DNA from: Thermoleophilia bacterium UBA2241
Lineage (GTDB): Bacteria > Actinomycetota > Thermoleophilia > UBA2241
Assembly: GCA_002347645.1 (NCBI GenBank)
Contig: DDYF01000042.1
Span: 3,684 to 37,188 of the forward strand
DNA: 33,505 nucleotides
Reading direction: 5' to 3'
In this document: piece after piece, positions 25,238-33,505 of the stretch
Layout of the letters: each line of letters begins with the position of its first letter
How positions within the stretch are numbered: position 1 is the first letter of the stretch
Made by a program: the position numbers and the translations under genes
Notes under the pieces: model-generated
What the model saw: only the letters and a program-made list of their open reading frames with translations
Databases searched by the model: none
What the model was told of the DNA's origin: nothing

Positions 25238-27321
25238 GGTCTGTCGACTCCTTTGTCGAGAAGGGACCTGGCGCACGCATACACGTGGTCGGCCGTGAGG
25301 CCGAACTTCTGGAAGAGGACGTCCCCGGGAGCCGAGGCGCCGAAACGGTCGATGGTGACGGTGGCGCCGTCGAGGCCGACCCACCTTCCCCAGCCGAACG
25401 ACGCCGCCGCCTCGACGGCCACGCGGCGGCGGCAGGCGTCCGGCAGGACGGCCTCGCGATAGCCGGCGTCCTGCCGCTCGAACAGCCGCCAGCTGGCCAG
25501 GTTCACGACCCGCGAGCGCACCCCGTCGGCGACCAGCCGCTCGTGCGCGGCAAGCGCGAGGTGGACCTCGCTGCCGCTGGCGATGAGGATGACGTCGGGC
25601 GCAGGACCGGGCTCGCCGTCGCCGTGGGCAGCGCCGCGGGCTCCCCGGTCCGCGGCCGCGTCCGCCAACACGTACGCGCCGCGCGCGACACCGCCGGCCG
25701 ACCCGTACTTCTCGCGGTCGATGGTCGGGACGCGCTGGCGCGTGAGCACCAGTGCCACCGGCGCGTCGTCCGTCTGCAGGGCGATCTTCCACGCCTCCAT
25801 CGTCTCGTTGGCGTCGGCTGGCCTCAGGTCGACCACGCCGGGGATCGCGCGCAGCGCCGCGAGGTGTTCCACAGGCTGGTGCGTCGGCCCGTCTTCACCG
25901 ACGCCGACGCTGTCGTGCGTGAGCACGTAGGTCACGGGAAGGCCCATCAGGGCGGCCAGGCGGAGCGCCGGCCGCAGGTAGTCGCTGAAGACGAAGAACG
26001 TCGCGACGTACGGGCGCAGACCGCCGTGCAGGGCGAGCCCGTTGGCCACGGCGGCCATCGCATGCTCGCGCACGCCGAAGCGGATGTAGCGGCCCTCAGG
26101 CGAGGCCGGCTGGAAGTCCACCACGCCGGGCGGGCGCGTGTTGTTCGAGGGCGTGAGGTCGGCGGAGCCGCCGACGAGCGCCGGCACGGCCGGCGCCAGG
26201 GCGGCGAGCGCCTCGCCCGAAGCGGCCCGCGTGGGGATGCCCTTGGGGTCGGCCGGATAGACCCGCAGCTTGGCGGCCCAGCCCTCCGGCAGGACGCGCG
26301 CCCACGCGGCGTCCCACCGCACGGCGCGGCCCGGGTCGGCGGCCCTCCAGGCCGCCTCGCGGCCGCGCCACTCCTCGTGCGCCTCCGCCCGGCGCGCCGC
26401 CGCCTCCCGGTAGTATGCAGCCACCTCGCGCGGCACGAAGAAGCCGGGCTCGAGCGGCCAGCCGAGGTTCTCCTTGGTGAGCGTCACCTCATCGGCACCG
26501 AGCGGCGCCCCGTGCGCCCCGGCCGTGTCCTGCTTGTTCGGCGAGCCGAAACCGATGTGCGTGCGCAGCACGATCAGCGACGGCCGCGACGTCTCGGCCT
26601 CGGCCGCCGTCAACGCGGCGTCGATCGCGGCGCGGTCCTCGCCGTCGTCGACCCGCTGCACGTGCCACCCGTAGGCCTCGAACCTCTTCGCCCTGTCCTC
26701 CGTGAAGGCGAGGTCGGTGGCGCCGTCGATGCTGATGCGGTTGTCGTCGTAGAGCACGACCAGTCTGCCCAAGGCAAGGTGCCCGGCGAGGGACGCGGCC
26801 TCGGACGCGACGCCCTCCATAAGGTCGCCGTCGCCGGCGATGACGTACGTGCGGTGGTCGACGACCTGACGCTCGGCGTCGTTGAACCGCGCCGCCAGGT
26901 GCGCCTCGGCGATCGCCATGCCGACGGCGTTGGCGAGACCCTGGCCCAGCGGTCCCGTGGTCGTCTCGACGCCGGGCACGACCCCGTGTTCGGGGTGCCC
27001 CGGCGTCCTGCTGTCCCACTGGCGGAACGCCTTGAGGTCGTCGAGCGAGAGGTCGTAGCCGGTCAGGTGCAGCATGCCGTACAGCAGCATGCTGGCGTGC
27101 CCGGCCGAGAGCACGAAGCGGTCGCGGTCGCGCCAGTCCGGGGCGGCGGGATCGTAGCGCAGGTGCCGCGTGAAGAGGACGTGTGCGGCGGGGGCGAGCG
27201 CCATCGGCGTCCCCGGGTGCCCCGAGTTCGCCTTCTGGACCGCGTCGACGGCGAGGAACCTGATCGTGTCGACGCACCGATCCTCGAGCGCCGCGCCGGG
27301 CGTCCTGCCAGTCTCCGTCAT
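25234..27321 (-). CDS. tkt: transketolase
   Basis: This thiamine-diphosphate enzyme moves two-carbon units between sugar phosphates. The 695-aa protein has LSAGHASMLLYGML, GPLGQGLANAVGMA, the thiamine-diphosphate motif from GDGDLMEG to YDDN, FGVREHAMAAVANG with the catalytic glutamate, and THDSVGVGEDGPTHQPVEHLA. The length is normal. It is the first gene of the tkt-tal-pgi-gnd-zwf-pgl operon. The 188-base gap upstream (27322-27509) holds a TTGACT at 27374-27379 but no well-spaced -10, so the promoter is unresolved. Confidence 0.96.
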   Translation of the reverse strand: MTETGRTPGAALEDRCVDTIRFLAVDAVQKANSGHPGTPMALAPAAHVLFTRHLRYDPAAPDWRDRDRFVLSAGHASMLLYGMLHLTGYDLSLDDLKAFRQWDSRTPGHPEHGVVPGVETTTGPLGQGLANAVGMAIAEAHLAARFNDAERQVVDHRTYVIAGDGDLMEGVASEAASLAGHLALGRLVVLYDDNRISIDGATDLAFTEDRAKRFEAYGWHVQRVDDGEDRAAIDAALTAAEAETSRPSLIVLRTHIGFGSPNKQDTAGAHGAPLGADEVTLTKENLGWPLEPGFFVPREVAAYYREAAARRAEAHEEWRGREAAWRAADPGRAVRWDAAWARVLPEGWAAKLRVYPADPKGIPTRAASGEALAALAPAVPALVGGSADLTPSNNTRPPGVVDFQPASPEGRYIRFGVREHAMAAVANGLALHGGLRPYVATFFVFSDYLRPALRLAALMGLPVTYVLTHDSVGVGEDGPTHQPVEHLAALRAIPGVVDLRPADANETMEAWKIALQTDDAPVALVLTRQRVPTIDREKYGSAGGVARGAYVLADAAADRGARGAAHGDGEPGPAPDVILIASGSEVHLALAAHERLVADGVRSRVVNLASWRLFERQDAGYREAVLPDACRRRVAVEAAASFGWGRWVGLDGATVTIDRFGASAPGDVLFQKFGLTADHVYACARSLLDKGVDRP

Positions 27322-27509
27322 GCCGCAGTCCTCCGCTCTCGCTCGTGATCGCCGGCCGGTATGGCCATCCCGTAGTCAACGCGAACGGGCACGGGAGTGC
27401 AAGGACCCCCGGCGCCGAGAGGCGACCCCGCGTCGGCACGCCGGGCGCGGCCGGACCGCGCGGCGCCGCCTGGGGGCCAGGCCAAGCAAACGCGGCCGCC
27501 GGCAGGCGG

Positions 27510-27866
27510 TCAGGACTCGCCGGCCTCCGGGACGATGCACACGAGCTGCAGCGCCTCGTCGCCGGCGTTCGTGAACTGGTGGAGCGCGCCGGCGGGCACG
27601 AAGGCCGAGCTACCCTGGACGATCTCGTGGTCGGCGCCGTCGACGTGCAGGACGCCGCGCCCGGCCACGACCACGTTGATGTGGGGCCAGTCGTGGCGAT
27701 GGCGCGGCGTGTGCCCCCCGTGGCCGATCTCAAAGAGCCGCATCACGTGGCCCTCCCAGCCCTCCGCCGGCCCCACGAGCACGCGTTTCACCACGTTCGT
27801 CACGCCGTCGCCCGTCATTGGCACGGACGGAACGTCCTCGCGCTTCCGTACGGTCTCGCCTGCCAT
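27510..27866 (-). CDS. small single-domain cupin protein
   Basis: This 118-aa protein folds as one cupin barrel. Motif 1 is GHTPRHRHDWPHINVVVAGRG, in which two metal-ligand histidines and a third nearby (HRHDWPH) are present but the usual glutamate is not. Motif 2 is GSSAFVPAGALHQFTN with the fourth ligand histidine. Proteins of this kind bind a metal and act as small isomerases, dioxygenases or sensors; no specific role can be read here. It begins 10 bases after the pntB stop on the same strand, so it is probably the last gene of the transhydrogenase operon. Confidence 0.8.
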   Translation of the reverse strand: MAGETVRKREDVPSVPMTGDGVTNVVKRVLVGPAEGWEGHVMRLFEIGHGGHTPRHRHDWPHINVVVAGRGVLHVDGADHEIVQGSSAFVPAGALHQFTNAGDEALQLVCIVPEAGES

Positions 27867-27876
27867 CGTCCGCCTC

Positions 27877-29274
27877 CTAGACCTTCTTCACGCCGGCGAC
27901 CAGCTTGCCGGCGACCTCCTGGGCGTCACCGAACACCATGCGGGTGTTGTCCACAAAGAAGAGCTTGTTCTCGATACCCGCGAAGCCGGCGCCGCGGCCG
28001 CGCTTGACCACGAGCACGGTGCCCGCCTTGTCGACGTCGAGGATCGGCATGCCGTAGATGGGACTGCCGGCATCGTCACGCGCCGAAGGGTTCACGACGT
28101 CGTTGGCGCCGATGACCAGCGCAACGTCGGCTGTAGGGAACTCGGCGTTGATCTCCTCGAGGTCGAAGATCATGTCGTAGGGCACTCCGGCCTCGGCGAG
28201 CAGCACGTTCATGTGCCCGGGCATACGGCCGGCGACCGGGTGGATGGCGAACTTGACCTCGATGTCCTTCTCGCGCAGCAGTCTCGCCAACTCCCACACC
28301 TTGTGCTGCGCCTGGCCGACGGCCATGCCGTAGCCGGGCACGATGATGACCTTCTGCGCGTAGGCCATGGTGACGGCCGCGTCGTCGGGCTCAAGGGATC
28401 TCATCGAGCCCTCGACCGCGGCCAACTCCTGGCCGCCCTTGGCGCCGAACCCCGCGAAGAGGACGTTGGCGAGCGAACGGTTCATGGCCTTCGCCATGAG
28501 CTGCGTCAGCAGCGTGCCGGCGGCGCCGACGACGGTGCCGGCGATGATCAGCGCGGCGTTGCCAAGGACGTAGCCCTCGAAGCCGACGGCAAGCCCGGTC
28601 AGGGCGTTGTAGAGCGAGATGACGACGGGCATGTCGGCGCCCCCGATGGGCAGCGTCATGAGCACCCCGTACGCGAGAGCGGCGAGGAAGAAGGCGAGCA
28701 GGGCGACGTGCTGCGACCCGCCTACGTACCCCAGGTGCTGCAGGACGACGGTCGCGGCCAGACCGACGGCCGCCGCCAGAACCAGCAGGTTGAGGGCGTT
28801 CTGGCCGGGGAACAGGAGCGACCTCTTGATGAGACCCTGCAGCTTCGCGAAGGCGATCATGCTGCCGCTGAAGGCAACGGCGCCGATGAGGGCGCCGAGG
28901 ACGCCGAGGACCGCGTAGCTCGTCGACGGGTCGTGGACGCGGAGGAACTCGGCGGCGGCGATGGCCGCGGCCGCGCCGCCGCCCATCCCGTTGTACACCG
29001 CGACCATCTGCGGCATGTCGGTCATCTGGACCCTGCGCGCCGCGGCCCAAGCCACGATGGCGCCGATGCCCATCGCGAGCGTCATGAGCACGTAGTTGCC
29101 CATGCCGGGCGTGGCGAAGGTGATCGCCGTCGCGACGAGCATGCCGGCGCCGGCCCACATGATGCCCTTGCGCGCGGTGCGCGGCGAGCTCATCCCGCGC
29201 AGGCCGAGGATGAAGAGCAGCGAGGCGGCGATGTAGCTGATCTGGATGAGATCAGTGCGCATCGTCGCCGGCAC
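27877..29274 (-). CDS. pntB: NAD(P) transhydrogenase, beta subunit
   Basis: This membrane subunit is part of the proton-translocating transhydrogenase that exchanges hydride between NADH and NADP. The 465-aa protein has about eight hydrophobic segments in the first two thirds, followed by the NADP-binding domain. That domain has VPGYGMAVGQAQ, HPVAGRMPGHMNVLLAEAGVPYD, DVALVIGANDVVNPSA and VKRGRGAGFAGIENKLFF, all diagnostic. The start overlaps the end of pntA2. With a pentose-phosphate operon next door, it would balance NADPH produced there. Confidence 0.95.
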   Translation of the reverse strand: MPATMRTDLIQISYIAASLLFILGLRGMSSPRTARKGIMWAGAGMLVATAITFATPGMGNYVLMTLAMGIGAIVAWAAARRVQMTDMPQMVAVYNGMGGGAAAAIAAAEFLRVHDPSTSYAVLGVLGALIGAVAFSGSMIAFAKLQGLIKRSLLFPGQNALNLLVLAAAVGLAATVVLQHLGYVGGSQHVALLAFFLAALAYGVLMTLPIGGADMPVVISLYNALTGLAVGFEGYVLGNAALIIAGTVVGAAGTLLTQLMAKAMNRSLANVLFAGFGAKGGQELAAVEGSMRSLEPDDAAVTMAYAQKVIIVPGYGMAVGQAQHKVWELARLLREKDIEVKFAIHPVAGRMPGHMNVLLAEAGVPYDMIFDLEEINAEFPTADVALVIGANDVVNPSARDDAGSPIYGMPILDVDKAGTVLVVKRGRGAGFAGIENKLFFVDNTRMVFGDAQEVAGKLVAGVKKV

Positions 29275-29569
29275 CCTTCTTCGCCTGGTCCTTGCTGCTC
29301 TTGAACATCTCGAGCATGCGCTCGGTGACGGCGTAGCCGCCGACCGCGTTGGCGGTGCCGAGGAGCACGGCGACGAAGCCGATGATCTGTTCGGCGGGCG
29401 TCTCCGCCCCGCCGAGCGCGACCATCGCGCCCACCACGACGATGCCGTGCACGAAGTTGGACCCCGACATGAGCGGCGTATGCAGGATCACCGGCACGCG
29501 GCCGATGACCTCGTAGCCTACGAACGCAGCGAGCAGGAAGATGTAGATGGCGGCGTACCCGTCGATCAT
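29252..29569 (-). CDS. pntA2: NAD(P) transhydrogenase, alpha-2 (membrane) subunit
   Basis: This 105-aa membrane protein has three hydrophobic segments and corresponds to the C-terminal membrane part of a fused PntA. It contains VILHTPLMSGSNFVHGIVVVGA, a conserved block of the family, and ends with a charged tail. Its start overlaps the pntA1 stop by four bases and its end overlaps pntB. The split arrangement (A1, A2, B) is common outside enterobacteria. Confidence 0.92.
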   Translation of the reverse strand: MIDGYAAIYIFLLAAFVGYEVIGRVPVILHTPLMSGSNFVHGIVVVGAMVALGGAETPAEQIIGFVAVLLGTANAVGGYAVTERMLEMFKSSKDQAKKGAGDDAH

Positions 29570-30741
29570 GCCGCACCTCCCGAGGCGTCGCCGGAGGGCT
29601 GCACGGCGGGCGCGCCGTCGTCGCCTTCGACGATCCTGCGTATCGCGTCGTTGACGATCCGCCCGTCATGGGTCAGCACGCTCCCGGCGAGGACCTCGTC
29701 CTCCCAGTCCAGCGCGAGGTCCCCGTCCTTGATGAACGGCGAGATGAAGTTGAAGACGTTGCGCGCGTACTGGTCGGAGGCGTGCACGGGCAGCATCGCC
29801 GGGACGTTCACGGGGCCGGCGACGATGACACCGCCGTGTTCGACCTGCTCGCCTGGGCGCGTGACCTCGCAGTTGCCGCCGGTCTCGGCGGCCAGGTCGA
29901 CGACGACGGCACCGGGCTTCATGCGCCCCACCGTGGCGGCGTCGATGAGCCGGGGCGCCGGGCGGCCGGGGACGGCCGCCGTGGTGATGACGGCGTCGGC
30001 GGCGGCGACGTGGTCGGCGACGATCGCCGCCGCCTTCGCCTTCTCGTCGGCGGTCAGCTCGCGTGCGTAGCCGCCCTCGGCCTCGGCGTCGATGCCCGTG
30101 TCGATGAAGCGCCCGCCCAGAGAGTGCACCTGCTCCTTCGTCGCCCGGCGCACGTCGTACGCCTCGACCATCGCGCCCAGCCGTCGCGCGGTGGCGATCG
30201 CCTGCAGACCGGCGACCCCGACGCCCAGAACGAGCACCTTCGCCGGCCGTATCGTCCCCGCGGGTGTGGTCAGCATGGGGAAGTACCGGCCCGAGAGGCT
30301 TGCGGCCATCAGCACCGCCTTGTACCCCGCGACGGACGCCTGCGAGGTCAGCGCGTCCATGGCCTGCGCGCGGGTGATACGAGGCAAGAGCTCGAGCGCG
30401 AAGCTCGTGACCTTGCGCGTCGCCAGGGCGGTGACGCTCTCGACGGCACGGTACGGGTCGAGGAGGCCGACCAGGACGGCGCCTTCGCTCATGAAGTCCA
30501 CCTCGCCAGGGCTCGGCGGCCGCACCTTGAGGACGACGTCCGCGCCGAGGGCGCGGGCCGCGTCGCCCGGTTCGACCGACGTACCGAACTGGCCGTCAAG
30601 GTAGTGGCTCCGATCGCCGGCGCCGCGCTCGACGACAAGGTGAGCGCCTACCGCGACGTACTTGCCGGCGACGGCCGGCACGAGAGCGACGCGCGTCTCC
30701 CCCGCCGCCGTCTCCCTGGGAACACCGACGATGATCGCCAC
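29566..30741 (-). CDS. pntA1: NAD(P) transhydrogenase, alpha-1 (NAD-binding) subunit
   Basis: This soluble subunit binds NAD(H). The 391-aa protein is related to alanine dehydrogenase. It has GVPRETAAGETRVALVP at the start, VLVLGVGVAGLQAIATARRLGA (dinucleotide loop), then AYDVRRATKEQV and GAVVVDLAAETGGNCE. The start was placed at the GTG at 30741 because GGGAGG lies at the right distance; the 21-residue longer reading has no such signal. It is the first gene of the pnt operon. The 113 bases upstream hold a small GGTCC-GCG-GGACC inverted repeat but no clear promoter. Confidence 0.94.
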   Translation of the reverse strand: MAIIVGVPRETAAGETRVALVPAVAGKYVAVGAHLVVERGAGDRSHYLDGQFGTSVEPGDAARALGADVVLKVRPPSPGEVDFMSEGAVLVGLLDPYRAVESVTALATRKVTSFALELLPRITRAQAMDALTSQASVAGYKAVLMAASLSGRYFPMLTTPAGTIRPAKVLVLGVGVAGLQAIATARRLGAMVEAYDVRRATKEQVHSLGGRFIDTGIDAEAEGGYARELTADEKAKAAAIVADHVAAADAVITTAAVPGRPAPRLIDAATVGRMKPGAVVVDLAAETGGNCEVTRPGEQVEHGGVIVAGPVNVPAMLPVHASDQYARNVFNFISPFIKDGDLALDWEDEVLAGSVLTHDGRIVNDAIRRIVEGDDGAPAVQPSGDASGGAA

Positions 30742-30854
30742 TCTGCCTCCCGCAGCCCGACGCACGCACGTCACCGGTCCCGCGGACCATGTGACGCCCT
30801 TCACTATTCCTCAGGCGCGGAGGCTAAAACCTGTCGGCGTAGTGGAAACCCGCG

Positions 30855-32648
30855 TCACTGCGGTGCCCGGCGCACGGCGATGGAGATGGTCCCCAGGCCG
30901 ACGTGGGTCGTGAGGACCGGGCCGGCGCGGACGACGGGGACGTCGCCGTCGACCTGAGTGCGCAGCACAGCGGCGACGCGCTCGGCCGTGACGATGTCGC
31001 CGCTGTGCACGACCATCATCTGGGCGCCGCGTCCGCGCGCGTAGCGCAGGGCGCGCTTCACGATCGTGGCCATGGCGCGATCGAAGCTGAGGGCCACCCC
31101 GCCCTTGCGCGCCCGCCCGTTCTCGTCGAAGGCGATCAGCGCCGAAAGACGCAGCAGCTTGATCGCCTTCGCCAGCCGCGGGCTCACCCGCCCGCCGCGC
31201 ACGGCGAAGTCGAGCGAGCGCACGGCGCCGAAGATCGTGATGTCGCGCTTGACGCGCTCGGCCAGCGCCTGCACCTCGTCCAGCGTGGCCCCGGCGGCGA
31301 TCGCCTCGCCGAGAGCACGGACGAGCAGTCCGGTGCCCACCGAGACGGAGCAGGCGTCGACGACGCGCACGCGCCCGGGGTCGACCTGTTGCGCGGCGGC
31401 GCGCGCCGATTGGACGGTCCCCGACATCGCCCCGGCGATGTGGATGGACACGACACCCTCACGGTACTCGAGCAGCCGCTGGTAGAGCGCCGCGAAGTCC
31501 GAGGAGGCCGGCTGCGACGACCGCGGCACGACGCTGCTCGAGGTGAGCTTCTCGATGTAGCTCTCAAGGGTGATGTCGACGCCGTCGAGGTACTCCTCCT
31601 CGCCGAGCGACAGCGTGAGCGGCACCGTGACGAGGCCGAGCCGGAAGGCCTCGGCCTCGGGGAGCTGCGTCGTCGAGTCGCTCACCACGGCGATCGTCGC
31701 CTCGCGTCCGGCGAGCTGCTGCAGCACCATGTCGTCGACCTTGCTCTGCGCGACCGTACCGAACTCCGCCACGGTGCTCAGGAAGAGCTGCGGCTCGTTG
31801 GTGTGCAAGTGGACGCGCAGGCGTCCGCCGCCCCCCGCGACGACCAGCGATTCGCCGAGCGTGCCGACCGCCGCCCTCAGGTCGTCGCGCGGGATCTCGC
31901 GGCCGTCGTCGGCGACCACCAGGGCCTCGCTGCAGAAGCGGAACCGCTCGTCGACCTCCTCGTGCGCATCCGAGAACGGCGGCAGCCCATGCGGTGGCGC
32001 CTCGCTCGGCGTCCACGCCACCTCGTGACCGCCGCGCAGCGCCTCCAGTAACCCCTCGACGAAGTAGACGAAGCCCTGCCCCCCGGCGTCGACGACGTGA
32101 CTGCGGGCGAGCACCTCGAGCTGGCGGGGCGTGTTCGCCAGCGCGTCGCGCGCGGCCTGCACGGCGCGGTGCATGGAATCGATGAAGTCCTCGCCGTCGT
32201 CGCGCCGGCCGAGCTCGTGCGCCCACGCGCGGACGACCGTGAGGATCGTACCCTCGCGCGGTTCGGCCAGCGCCGTGTATGCCGACTCGGCGCCGCGGCG
32301 AGCGGCGGCGGCGAACTCGCGCACGTCGACGGCGGCGCGCTTGTCCATGGCCGCCGCGAGCCCGTGAAGGAACTGCGCGAAGATCGCCCCCGAGTTGCCC
32401 CGCGCGCCGTCGAGGGCGCCTTCCGCGGCCACGCGGGCGGCCGCGCCGACCTCCACGTGTGCGGCGCTCCCGAGGCGCGCGGCGGCCGCTTTGAGCGTGG
32501 CCGCCAGATTCGCCCCGGTGTCGGCGTCGCGCACCGGGAAGACGTTGATGCGGTTCAGCTCCTCCTGCTCGCGCACGACGGCGAGCGCCCCGGCACGAAG
32601 CACGCGTGAGAAGACGGTTCCATCCAGGGACCGGACCATGGCGGTCAC
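30855..32648 (-). CDS. DAK2-DegV fusion, fatty-acid kinase FakA/FakB-like
   Basis: This 597-aa protein joins two modules that are usually separate. Residues 1 to about 200 are the DAK2/FakA kinase domain, with INVFPVRDADTGANL (metal-binding Asp41 and Asp43) and LDGARGNSGAI. Residues about 200-315 match the FakA middle domain and keep its zinc-ligand pattern: Cys239, His280, His282. From about 318 to the end is a DegV/FakB lipid-binding domain, with VVSDSTTQLP, AGAMSGTVQSA and SLDFAVRGGRVS. FakA phosphorylates fatty acids held by FakB, so this looks like kinase and carrier in one chain. The start is GTG 32648 or ATG 32639. Confidence 0.88.
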   Translation of the reverse strand: MTAMVRSLDGTVFSRVLRAGALAVVREQEELNRINVFPVRDADTGANLAATLKAAAARLGSAAHVEVGAAARVAAEGALDGARGNSGAIFAQFLHGLAAAMDKRAAVDVREFAAAARRGAESAYTALAEPREGTILTVVRAWAHELGRRDDGEDFIDSMHRAVQAARDALANTPRQLEVLARSHVVDAGGQGFVYFVEGLLEALRGGHEVAWTPSEAPPHGLPPFSDAHEEVDERFRFCSEALVVADDGREIPRDDLRAAVGTLGESLVVAGGGGRLRVHLHTNEPQLFLSTVAEFGTVAQSKVDDMVLQQLAGREATIAVVSDSTTQLPEAEAFRLGLVTVPLTLSLGEEEYLDGVDITLESYIEKLTSSSVVPRSSQPASSDFAALYQRLLEYREGVVSIHIAGAMSGTVQSARAAAQQVDPGRVRVVDACSVSVGTGLLVRALGEAIAAGATLDEVQALAERVKRDITIFGAVRSLDFAVRGGRVSPRLAKAIKLLRLSALIAFDENGRARKGGVALSFDRAMATIVKRALRYARGRGAQMMVVHSGDIVTAERVAAVLRTQVDGDVPVVRAGPVLTTHVGLGTISIAVRRAPQ

Positions 32649-32723
32649 GTTCCTGCCCCCTCTCCGGCGCCGCCACCCATCACCCCGATCACCCCAGCGT
32701 CGCGAGAGCCCTGCCCTGAGGCG

Positions 32724-33239
32724 TCAGGGCGACGTCCCCGGCACACCGCCCGGGATCCTGGCGAGAGCCTTGCGCGCCGCCTTGGCCACCGGCTCATCGT
32801 CGTCCATGGTGGCCAAGCGAAGCGCGCGGAGCGCCTTCTTGCTGCCGATCTTGCCGAGCGCCTGCGCCGACAGGAGGCGCAGGAGCGGCTCGGTGTGCTT
32901 GAGCGACTCGCAGAGCGGTTCCACGGCCGCCTCGTCCTTCATCTCGCCCAAGACGAACGCCGCGTCCTGGCGACGGTGCACGTGGCCTTCGTGAAGGATG
33001 AAGACCAGCCGGTCGCGAGCCACCGGACCGATGGCGACCAGCGCCTCGCGGGCGACCCGGAGACGACGGATGTTCTTGCTGTCGAGTTCCCTGATGAGAA
33101 GGTCGATGTGCTCGGCGAGGGCCTTGCGTCCGGCCTCCGCCACCGCCGAGTCCTTCGTGTACTGCGCCGCCTTGAGCATGAGCTCGATCTGGCCGGTCCT
33201 TCTCGCCTTCTCGACGTCCGGGGGTCCGAACAATCCCAT
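32724..33239 (-). CDS. HEAT-repeat protein
   Basis: This 171-aa soluble protein is built of alpha-helical HEAT/PBS-lyase-type repeats. At least three can be recognised by the spaced pattern of Arg, Ala and Leu: KNIRRLRVAREALVAIG, RRQDAAFVLGEMKDEAAVEPL and LLRLLSAQALGKIGSKKALRAL. Such repeats are protein-protein scaffolds. The start MGLFGPPDVEKARRTG is common in this group. The ATG at 33239 is preferred over the GTG one codon earlier because of spacing to AGGGAG. It follows the partial gene at the right edge by 36 bases and may be its partner. Confidence 0.78.
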   Translation of the reverse strand: MGLFGPPDVEKARRTGQIELMLKAAQYTKDSAVAEAGRKALAEHIDLLIRELDSKNIRRLRVAREALVAIGPVARDRLVFILHEGHVHRRQDAAFVLGEMKDEAAVEPLCESLKHTEPLLRLLSAQALGKIGSKKALRALRLATMDDDEPVAKAARKALARIPGGVPGTSP

Positions 33240-33275
33240 CACCGCTCCCTTTCGCGCCGCACAAGCGTGGCGAGT

Positions 33276-33505
33276 CTACCGTAGAACCCGGTTGGCCACA
33301 TCCAGGATGCGGTGCGGCAACTCGGGGTACGAGCGCACGGGAAAGACGCCGCCGTGCCCGGCGTCGGCGAGCCGGCGGCACAGGAGCGGGTCCATCTTGT
33401 AGTCCTCGGTGAGCAGCACGAAGAGCCGTGGGAAGCGGTGCGCGAACGGCAGCGGGTCGCCCCCCGCCGTGACCACGCCGTCGGTGATGAGGAGTCCGCT
33501 GCGGC
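33276..33505 (-). CDS. C-terminal fragment, VWA-like domain protein (cut by window edge)
   Basis: An open frame enters from the right edge and ends at a TAG at 33276. Its visible 75 residues include SGLLITDGVVTAGGD, a strand-TDG motif like the central part of von Willebrand factor A domains, then RLFVLLTEDYKMDP and a final helix ending in HRILDVANRVLR. A VWA domain is the best guess, but the N-terminal metal site is outside the window. The protein may begin far upstream. Confidence 0.45.
   Translation of the reverse strand, partial: RSGLLITDGVVTAGGDPLPFAHRFPRLFVLLTEDYKMDPLLCRRLADAGHGGVFPVRSYPELPHRILDVANRVLR

Overview
The window is GC-rich, densely coded DNA with GTG starts, ATGA-type stop/start overlaps and strong third-position G/C bias. 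The gene set includes AddAB, a split PntA1/PntA2/PntB transhydrogenase, a full oxidative pentose-phosphate operon and a class A RNase P RNA. It suggests a high-GC bacterium, plausibly a deep-branching actinobacterium such as a Thermoleophilia or Coriobacteriia relative. Ornithine-fermentation genes point to anaerobic or facultative amino-acid catabolism. No 16S rRNA or other marker is present, so the placement is inference. I see no tRNA, rRNA, CRISPR array, insertion sequence or prophage gene.

Layout. (1) 1-5.9 kb, minus strand: the oxidative ornithine degradation operon ord-ortA-ortB-oraS-oraE, running off the left edge. Its 395-base upstream gap holds a near-consensus promoter, a 21-codon ORF with a perfect Shine-Dalgarno and a Pro-Pro-Pro motif, a 9-bp hairpin and a C-rich, G-poor tract. 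(2) 5.9-12.8 kb, minus strand: addB-addA, helicase-nuclease recombination enzymes. (3) 12.9-16.5 kb, plus strand: two paralogous SGNH-type membrane-anchored proteins and an AlgI-like MBOAT acyltransferase, a polysaccharide O-acetylation module. (4) 16.5-18.8 kb: a DUF985 cupin, rnpB with its terminator and promoter, a small lipoprotein (plus strand) and a VapBC toxin-antitoxin pair. (5) 18.9-27.3 kb, minus strand: tkt-tal-pgi-gnd-zwf-pgl. (6) 27.5-30.7 kb, minus strand: pntA1-pntA2-pntB plus a small cupin. (7) 30.8-33.5 kb, minus strand: a DAK2-DegV (FakA-FakB-like) fusion, a HEAT-repeat protein and the C-terminal end of a probable VWA-like protein cut by the right edge.

How the genes fit together. 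The ornithine operon converts D-ornithine to 2,4-diaminopentanoate (OraSE, B12 and PLP), then to 2-amino-4-oxopentanoate (Ord) and then to alanine plus acetyl-CoA (OrtAB). The racemase that would supply D-ornithine is not in view. The pentose-phosphate operon links the oxidative branch (Zwf, Pgl, Gnd) to the transaldolase/transketolase branch and to glucose-6-phosphate recycling (Pgi). The neighbouring transhydrogenase can exchange reducing equivalents between NAD(H) and NADP(H). The most novel-looking signal is the leader of the ornithine operon. It has the architecture of arrest-peptide or attenuation control, although no homology to a known leader was recognised.
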